Shown here: positions 58,109 to 64,000 of the stretch, piece after piece | Position numbering within the stretch: position 1 is the stretch's first letter | Layout: the number at the start of each line of letters is the position of its first letter | NCBI GenBank assembly: GCA_905250025.1 | Contig: CAJNOJ010000123.1 | Coordinates: 186,001 to 250,000 of the forward strand | Length of the DNA stretch: 64,000 nt | Direction of reading: 5' to 3' | DNA from: Adineta ricciae | Taxonomy: Eukaryota; Rotifera; Eurotatoria; Adinetida; Adinetidae | The notes under the pieces: model-generated | Databases searched by the model: none | Told to the model about the DNA's origin: nothing | Seen by the model: the letters and a program-made list of their open reading frames with translations, nothing else | Position numbers and translations under genes: made by a program

Positions 58109-59075
58109 TCAAACGAATTTTACCTTTCGTTTCCTTCCGATAAAATAACTTCCATTATGACCATATTTCGAATATGATTGATGATTTCTTGCATCATAAA
58201 TCGGTTCAAAATGATCAGTAAACCATTTCCAAACGTAATATTTGATGTGAATAGGATGTAACACGTCACCACCGTACTTTTCTGTGTTAAACATATAATC
58301 CCACCATCGTTCACCAAATATTAAAATTCCATTTGGTCTCAATGAATTATAAAGATTCTGCAAGATTTGAAACGCATTTTGTACATGTTCGAGAACATTT
58401 ATCATGAGAATTGTATCAAATGCATTTAGATAAATATTCATATCTTCTGATGGTGCCGAAACAATTGTTGTTGGAATCGAACTAAAACCTATCAATGAAC
58501 CGTTTTTATACGAACAATATTTGACTCGTTTGATGTAATCATTAGCATTTGGATCCCAAAGTGTTAATTTAGTGATGTTGACTTTTTTTTTGGGAAGACG
58601 AAGAATTGATAATGTTTGAGTAAATGGTCCACAACCCATTTCGATCATTTCACCGAGATCGTTCGGTAATGTTTTGTAATGATCAAAACCAGCTAAATGA
58701 TCGTTCCACCGATCATTGGATTGTGTACTCCAAACCGATCTTTCTGTTTTGAGAGCGGCTTTCCATCGTTTAGCTGGAACTTGACCAATTCCATAGATTG
58801 GATGAATGAAACAAGTATCATCATTGTTGTCGATACATGATTTCCGTTTAGGTTGGTAAGAGATTCGTTCACAATCGATTCCATCGTAATCAACTTGACA
58901 GAAGCATTTACCGATGAGACAAGTGCCATGTTGTGAACAATCATGGTGTTGACATGTCAAATCTCGTCGTGTTGGTGTTAGATCAAGAATAGTCCAATCA
59001 CTGGAAAAAAAACCAATAGGCGACAAGGAGTGTTAATACGCCAAGAAGAACGAATACGATGCGTGGCACTCGCAT
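58109..59075 (-). CDS. Type II membrane protein with EGF-like domain and SAM methyltransferase domain
   Basis: The likely start is ATG at 59075, giving a signal anchor (RIVFVLLGVLTLLVAYWFF). To join this to the rest, the run of eight A at 59005-59012 must be read as seven; otherwise a stop follows directly. No GT...AG intron solves this. Then comes an EGF-like domain with six cysteines (CQHHDCSQHGTCLIGKCFC then VDYDGIDC), and a class I methyltransferase fold: motif I EMIEMGCGPFTQT, motif II LTLWDPN, motif IV FDTILMINVLEHV and post-motif LRPNGILIFGERWWDYM. It is likely a lumenal methyltransferase acting in the secretory pathway; the substrate is unknown. The frameshift could be real or a sequencing error. 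Confidence 0.7.
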
Positions 59076-59481
59076 ATTTTATCCGTTAATAACAAGAATC
59101 TTGAGATATTTACAACTCTGTCAATAAAATAAAACTATGTGCTGTAGTATAATTATTCTCTCTCATATGAGTATAAAAAAGAATACTGATAAATAGCAGA
59201 TTTACGTAGGTATATCACGCTCCTTGACCTTTATCTGGTCTGATCATATATTTACAAGCGTGTTACTCCTATTCGATCAAAAAGAATATATGAAATGCAA
59301 CTCGAAACCAAGCCCAACAGCGGAGTTAGAAGAGAAATGCGATATAGTTCTTTGTTGGATTTATTTTCTCCACCTTGTTAGCACACAGTTAATCAAATGT
59401 TTGAATTGGAGGTTTATTACACATGCATAAGAGCAAACATCTTTTTTTAAATGAAGAATAATTCTCCATATTAAAAAGTCA

Positions 59482-60033
59482 TCACTCTCTAATGAAGGAA
59501 TACAAAAGTTGGTCTAAAACTATTCCATCTCTATTAATAACCGATTTTCTCAATCGTCCTTCAAATTGAAATTGGGCTTTTTCCAAAACCTTTGTCGATG
59601 CCAAATTAGTACTAAATGGCTCCGCATACAGTCGTTGTAGACGAGGAAATTTCTCAAACGCATACTTTCTTAATAAAACCACCGCCTCAGTCATAATGCC
59701 TCGATTCCAATAGGATTCACCCAACCAATAACCAAGTTCCGCCGTACAGTCATGAACATCGTTTCCAAATGAAATCGCGATTCCACCTACGGCTTTCTCA
59801 TCGACCTCAATAGCCAAATATAACCTTTCGGTGCAAGTCAAACTTGTGACAAAATTTAGCCATTCATCTGCACTTTGCTCTGTATACGGATAAGGAAATT
59901 GATTTCGTAAATTGATAGCAATTTTATAATTATTTCCATTCTCGATCAACGATCGTTTATCTTCAGATTTCCATGGACGTAAAATGACTTTGTCCCCAAC
60001 CAAACGAATACAATCTTCACTTGCGTTTGTCAT
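59482..60033 (-). CDS. GNAT N-acetyltransferase, RimJ/RimL type
   Basis: 183 aa, single exon from ATG at 60033. The fold matches acetyltransferase_3 proteins: the start VILRPWKSEDKRSLIENGNN, AVGGIAISF strand, AELGYWLGESYWNRGIMTEAV (the R/Q-x-x-G-x-G/A acetyl-CoA loop region, here NRGIMTEA), LYAEPFSTNLASTKVLEKAQF. It transfers acetyl from acetyl-CoA to an amine; the substrate is unknown (N-terminal amino groups in RimJ/L, or small molecules). Length is normal for the family. Bacterial and fungal proteins of this type are very similar in layout, so horizontal origin is possible. Confidence 0.85.
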   Translation of the reverse strand: MTNASEDCIRLVGDKVILRPWKSEDKRSLIENGNNYKIAINLRNQFPYPYTEQSADEWLNFVTSLTCTERLYLAIEVDEKAVGGIAISFGNDVHDCTAELGYWLGESYWNRGIMTEAVVLLRKYAFEKFPRLQRLYAEPFSTNLASTKVLEKAQFQFEGRLRKSVINRDGIVLDQLLYSFIRE

Positions 60034-60423
60034 TGTTAAACAAGAAAAGAGAGATGAATTACATCAGCCAAACTCAACTCCATAGTTTATATCCTTTTGC
60101 AACATATAACATATATCTCACTAGATGTCGCTTTTGTATAGAACTTTTGTGTGTGCTTTCAGGTAGATTTTTATCTCATCTTTCACGTTACTCGATATTG
60201 TTATGATGTCTTTCTTAATACTTTAGTTTACTGATGTTGTTACTGACACACAAATCTGGATAATTATGATAAAATATTTTTGCCTGAAGATGACATATCT
60301 AAATATGAAAATGAGGTGAACACGGATGCATTTCTTTTCAGTTATTAATTTTGACATAGTTTAAAACAGAGAACATGTTGAGAATAACAGACAAAAGTGA
60401 AACATTCTTTTGATCTCCTAACA
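60034..60423. promoter_or_regulatory. Divergent promoter region
   Basis: 390 bases between divergent genes; no motif recognised. Confidence 0.3.
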
Positions 60424-61392
60424 ATGGTCACACCCGAGCTTCTCATCTCAATTTCTCAATGGTTGACAATTATTCTCGGTATTTGTTTCATTACTTTCGG
60501 TCTCTTTGGTTCACTGATGAACTTACTGATCTTTTCTCATCGACGATTTCGCAATATTTCTTCAAGTCAATATATTTTAATTCAATCGATTTCCGATATG
60601 ATCACTTTGTGTGTTGCCCTTCTCGTTCAAGTGATTGTCAATGGTTTTGTCTGGCCGTACTTCTTTACCATTCAATTTCTCTGTTCATTTCGTGGTTATG
60701 CTTCAATAGTTTCCACACAAACCGCCCTCTATTCGAAATGTTTAATCGCTTTCGACATCTGGTCGTCAACATCTCGACATGCCTCAATTCGTCAATGGAA
60801 TAATCTCAATCGAGCACGTTTCCTTATCTTGATTAATATTCTCATTTGGGTGTTGTTTAGCATTCCCTATGCAATTTTAGGTAGAATTTTTTTGATTAAA
60901 AACGTCTGGCAATGCGCTATAATCGATCCGACGTTCTTAAATTATCATGGATATTTCTTCATTCCGTGTTTAACTTTATTCTTGCCAGTGTTGGCACTTT
61001 CGTTCTTTGGATATTATAGTTATGTACATCTGATGACGTTGAATGCTCTACATCAGAGAAGGCGACTGAAACGGCAATTTGTCCGAATGATTCTGATACA
61101 GATTTTTGTTACAATTATCTCATTTGTCCCTTATACTTTACAATATACTTATTCAACTGTGACAGCCAATTGGCAGAAAAATTCACAATGGCTCGCTTTC
61201 GATAGTCTGATTGTTCAGATTAGTCGTATCGGGTTCTTTATTAGTAATGTTATTGAATTTTATATTTACGTAACTCAATCACGCGATGTTCGGCTTACTC
61301 TTCAACAAATTTTCAAGAATTTTAATCTTATACGTCGACACAATGATGTTCTTCCTACGAGCATCCCAATGGGTAATACAAACACTCATTGA
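60424..61392 (+). CDS. Class A-like G-protein-coupled receptor
   Basis: 322 aa in one exon from ATG at 60424 (MVTPELLISISQWL). Seven hydrophobic segments; TM1 has FGLFGSLMNLLIFSHRRFR. The cysteine before TM3 (FLCSFRGYAS) and WQCAI in loop 2 can form the disulfide. TM3 ends with CLIAFDIWSSTSRHASIRQW, where the aspartate of DRY is kept but RY is replaced. TM7 reads SNVIEFYIYVTQSRDVR with Y in the NPxxY position. Bdelloids have many receptors of this FD-W-SSTSR type. The ligand is unknown. Confidence 0.8.
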   Translation: MVTPELLISISQWLTIILGICFITFGLFGSLMNLLIFSHRRFRNISSSQYILIQSISDMITLCVALLVQVIVNGFVWPYFFTIQFLCSFRGYASIVSTQTALYSKCLIAFDIWSSTSRHASIRQWNNLNRARFLILINILIWVLFSIPYAILGRIFLIKNVWQCAIIDPTFLNYHGYFFIPCLTLFLPVLALSFFGYYSYVHLMTLNALHQRRRLKRQFVRMILIQIFVTIISFVPYTLQYTYSTVTANWQKNSQWLAFDSLIVQISRIGFFISNVIEFYIYVTQSRDVRLTLQQIFKNFNLIRRHNDVLPTSIPMGNTNTH

Positions 61393-63751
61393 CAAAAACT
61401 ATGAAACTGTGTAGATTGATATTGTGTGCTTTGTAAATAAAGTCATTGCAAATTGATTTGTTTATCTCAGCTATTGTATCCAGACGGATTAGTTTGTCAT
61501 CAAGATAAAGAATGACAAGTGATTGTTCGAAAGAACAAATGTGAAGATGATGACAGGAGAGTTGAAAGGAAGAATACCTCATTATTTAGTAATACATCGA
61601 TTAGAACCGAGATCAAGCAAAAGACGAACATCTAATCGACGATGAGACACTGTTTAGGTTACTGTGTTATGGCGTGTAGTGCATTGGTGAAATGTTTTGC
61701 TCCTTCGTCTTGGATCAAATTATGTACGAGATCCAATCTGGTGGGTGGCTGCAATGATGAACATATTGAAATTAAGAAGAAAATTTGAGTCGCATTTTAT
61801 TATAAGATAATCCATCAGAGATATGAACTACTCCTTAATCCCTAATAGAATCCTACCAAAGCTCAAATGTTGTGAGTGTCTAAGTGAAAAAGTACAATAT
61901 CAGAGAGAAAGGAAAATGAAAAGGATTTACTCGGTTAGATTTTAGTGCACCAGCAAGACATTCTGCTCCAAGTTTTCTGATTGAACTATTATTATAAGTG
62001 CAACACATAATTGAAAAGAAAATCTAAATAATTCGGTGTATATCTATGCAAACAATAACGATTTCCTGTAAATTAAAACAAAATGATTCTTACCGTGTTG
62101 TTCTGTAACCCTAACGCAAAGCATTTGAATCTAAGAGTAACAAATATAAGATTATGACAATCGATTACACGTAATTCTAATGTAAAATCTCTTGTATGAA
62201 TATCAAATCTACGCCAAGATTTCTTTTCACTGACTCTTTTGTGTATAATTTGTCTCACGAATGGTTACGCGACGGTTTCGAAAGTATAATTAAACCACCA
62301 GAACCAGAAATCTGCTATTCACAGTTATATAAATCACCACTGTGTAATCGAATTTTTTCAAGGTGAGATCAAAAGTAAGAAACCATTTGTTTTTTAATTA
62401 GTCACAATGATACTTGAAAGCGAATGATCGCATTCAGACTAAGTTTGCCTCGACCAGTAGGATAGAAACATTTTCCTGAACGATTAGAGAAGAAAAATTG
62501 AAACATTTTTAAATGCCGAAACTTTTGTCGAATGAACTTTTCACATAAACTACCACAAAAGATCGGATCAGATATCTCTCGGTTTGTGTCACTTCTGTCC
62601 AAAGAAGTAAGACACAGTGCCAATGAAAAATCATTTCTAAGTTTTGCATTCGATAAAAAAAACAGCTAATGTGAACTAGAGAAGTTAATTGCGTATGGGA
62701 CAGATCGACACACAATGTTGGCAGCAGAGTATTAAAAGTACTTGAGAAATCTTCGATTGTTGGGTAACATCGAAGCGTATTGCAATACTGTGAATAGGGA
62801 TAGCGGCCAATTGACAGATGTTTCAATTGAGGTTAAGCGAGAAGCGATCTGTATTTGACAACATCATTAACTTTGTTTAAGTGTAAGTTTTTAAGAGCCG
62901 ATTGAGCACTAATTGATGAGAGTAGAAGGATGAGTGTACTGTTCTCAGGAATATCTTCATTGAAATCGATTGACGATGATACGAAAGATCTATGAAACGA
63001 GATGTTCTGTCTGAATTAGACTTAATAGTAATTATAAATCAATTACTGAATCTGAAGTCAATTTCAATTGTTATCGGGTTATATATAATAACCACATCGA
63101 ATAGTAGGAAGATCGAGATAATGAACGGCGTGATAACGAAGTTTAGTCGATAAAGACAATAATAACATATTTAACATGAGAGTGCATAGGTATTTCGACG
63201 ATAAACGTTCTCTAAAGAGAGAAATGAATGTAAATTCAACATTGTATGATAGTCATGGAAAGGTAAACGACTAAAATGTCAAGTTTGAACTCGAATATTC
63301 TTAATTCATTGAGTGGATGGACAGTACGTTCTCCTCATTTTGTATATTGGATCAAATGCGTGAAATATTGTTTTGACAGGACCAGGGAAACAGTTAGTCC
63401 TTGGAAAATCTGGATAACTATTGTTATGAACGTGTAAATAAGAGGAATAATGTTACTTGATATACGTTTGATTTATTTTTCTGTTTATGTTGACATTGAA
63501 AAAGCGATTGTACTTGTCTGTCGCACATTTGATTCAAATAGCGTGAATTGTTTTCGAATTTTACTCAAAGAAAACGAATTGAATCAACAGAACGAAAGAT
63601 AAATAAACTGACTTGACGCATTCTTGGTGAGAGAAAAGTACAACATATTTTTTTGAAATTGTATTTTTTGCTCCAATTCATTTAATTTTCATCGGCAGAA
63701 ATCGTTCGAAAGATAATTTCATATATTATGTAAGAAATATTTCAGATAGAA
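61393..63751. other. Intergenic region
   Basis: 2.4 kb without a supportable gene; short frames only. A polyadenylation signal (aataaa, near 61436) follows the GPCR. Confidence 0.4.
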
Positions 63752-64000
63752 ATGTATACGAAGTCGATCTTCATGAGACGAACGTTCTATTGGTCTGAGC
63801 GTACGTGTACATTTGTATTTATTCTTGTAGTCATACTAATATTTATATTTTGGACCGATGTGCCTTTGAAACCATCATCTTCTTGTCAGCAAGTGAATAT
63901 TTATGGGAAAATCAATGAACAACGTTGTTATCCATTGTTGATTAACTTTGCTGATGAATGTTGTACTCAATCACAAGAGGACAATTGCGCAACGGGTCTT
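63752..64000 (+). CDS. 5' part of a type II membrane protein, unknown function
   Basis: 83 codons open to the window end from ATG at 63752. A short basic N-terminus (MYTKSIFMRRTFYWSER) leads into a transmembrane helix (CTFVFILVVILIFIFW). The lumenal part carries cysteines in SCQQVN, ERCY-like QRCYPLLINFADECC and ENCA-like DNCATG. The layout fits a Golgi enzyme such as a glycosyltransferase, but the catalytic part is not in the window. Confidence 0.6.
   Translation, partial: MYTKSIFMRRTFYWSERTCTFVFILVVILIFIFWTDVPLKPSSSCQQVNIYGKINEQRCYPLLINFADECCTQSQEDNCATGL

Overview
The window looks like nuclear DNA of an invertebrate animal, most likely a bdelloid rotifer. It is AT-rich, its introns are mostly 44-70 bases long with GT...AG ends, and its gene families (class A GPCRs, F-box, kelch and NHL proteins, an ADP-ribosyltransferase fused to TPRs, a type-3 acyltransferase) are typical of bdelloid genomes. 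The organism assignment is inference. Exon borders were worked out by eye from splice signals, reading phase and protein continuity.

Layout. 1-664: 3' end of a T-type calcium channel gene. 1018-4339 (minus): a complete four-exon gene for a TPR protein with a C-terminal CHAT protease-like domain. 4815-6446: a secreted kelch-repeat protein. 6771-7610: an F-box/LamG-like protein. 7914-10819: a GPCR gene preceded by a decayed tandem copy that carries a small MITE. 11468-13481 (minus): a membrane-anchored NHL-repeat gene split by a 626-bp near-perfect palindrome with an 8-bp target duplication. 13.5-16.4 kb: non-coding, with a piggyBac-type MITE and another inverted-repeat element. 16396-20763 (minus): two AT-rich genes for two-TM, cysteine-rich membrane proteins, one of them an internal tandem duplication. 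21.9-23.7 kb: a dead piggyBac transposon. 25189-26331 (minus): a bacterial-type acyltransferase.

26793-34785 is the most striking region. An ADP-ribosyltransferase/TPR gene is present twice across a single-N assembly join. The second copy is split by a 4,774-bp element with long inverted ends, internal tandem arrays and an 8-bp target duplication; the first copy supplies the empty site. 35258-42776 holds a head-to-head pair: a 991-aa coiled-coil protein and a 1,174-aa coiled-coil/AAA+ ATPase with a zinc-finger-like tail.

From 43 kb on, genes are smaller: a cupin, a secreted six-cysteine peptide precursor, a LINE fragment, two weak small genes, a second GPCR, a glycosyltransferase gene with an in-frame stop, an EGF-like/methyltransferase gene with a likely homopolymer frameshift, a GNAT acetyltransferase, a third GPCR and the first exon of a type II membrane protein that runs off the end. 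No rRNA, convincing tRNA or CRISPR array was seen. Genes do not form operons; the only arrangement that suggests shared control is the divergent pair at 38.3-38.9 kb.
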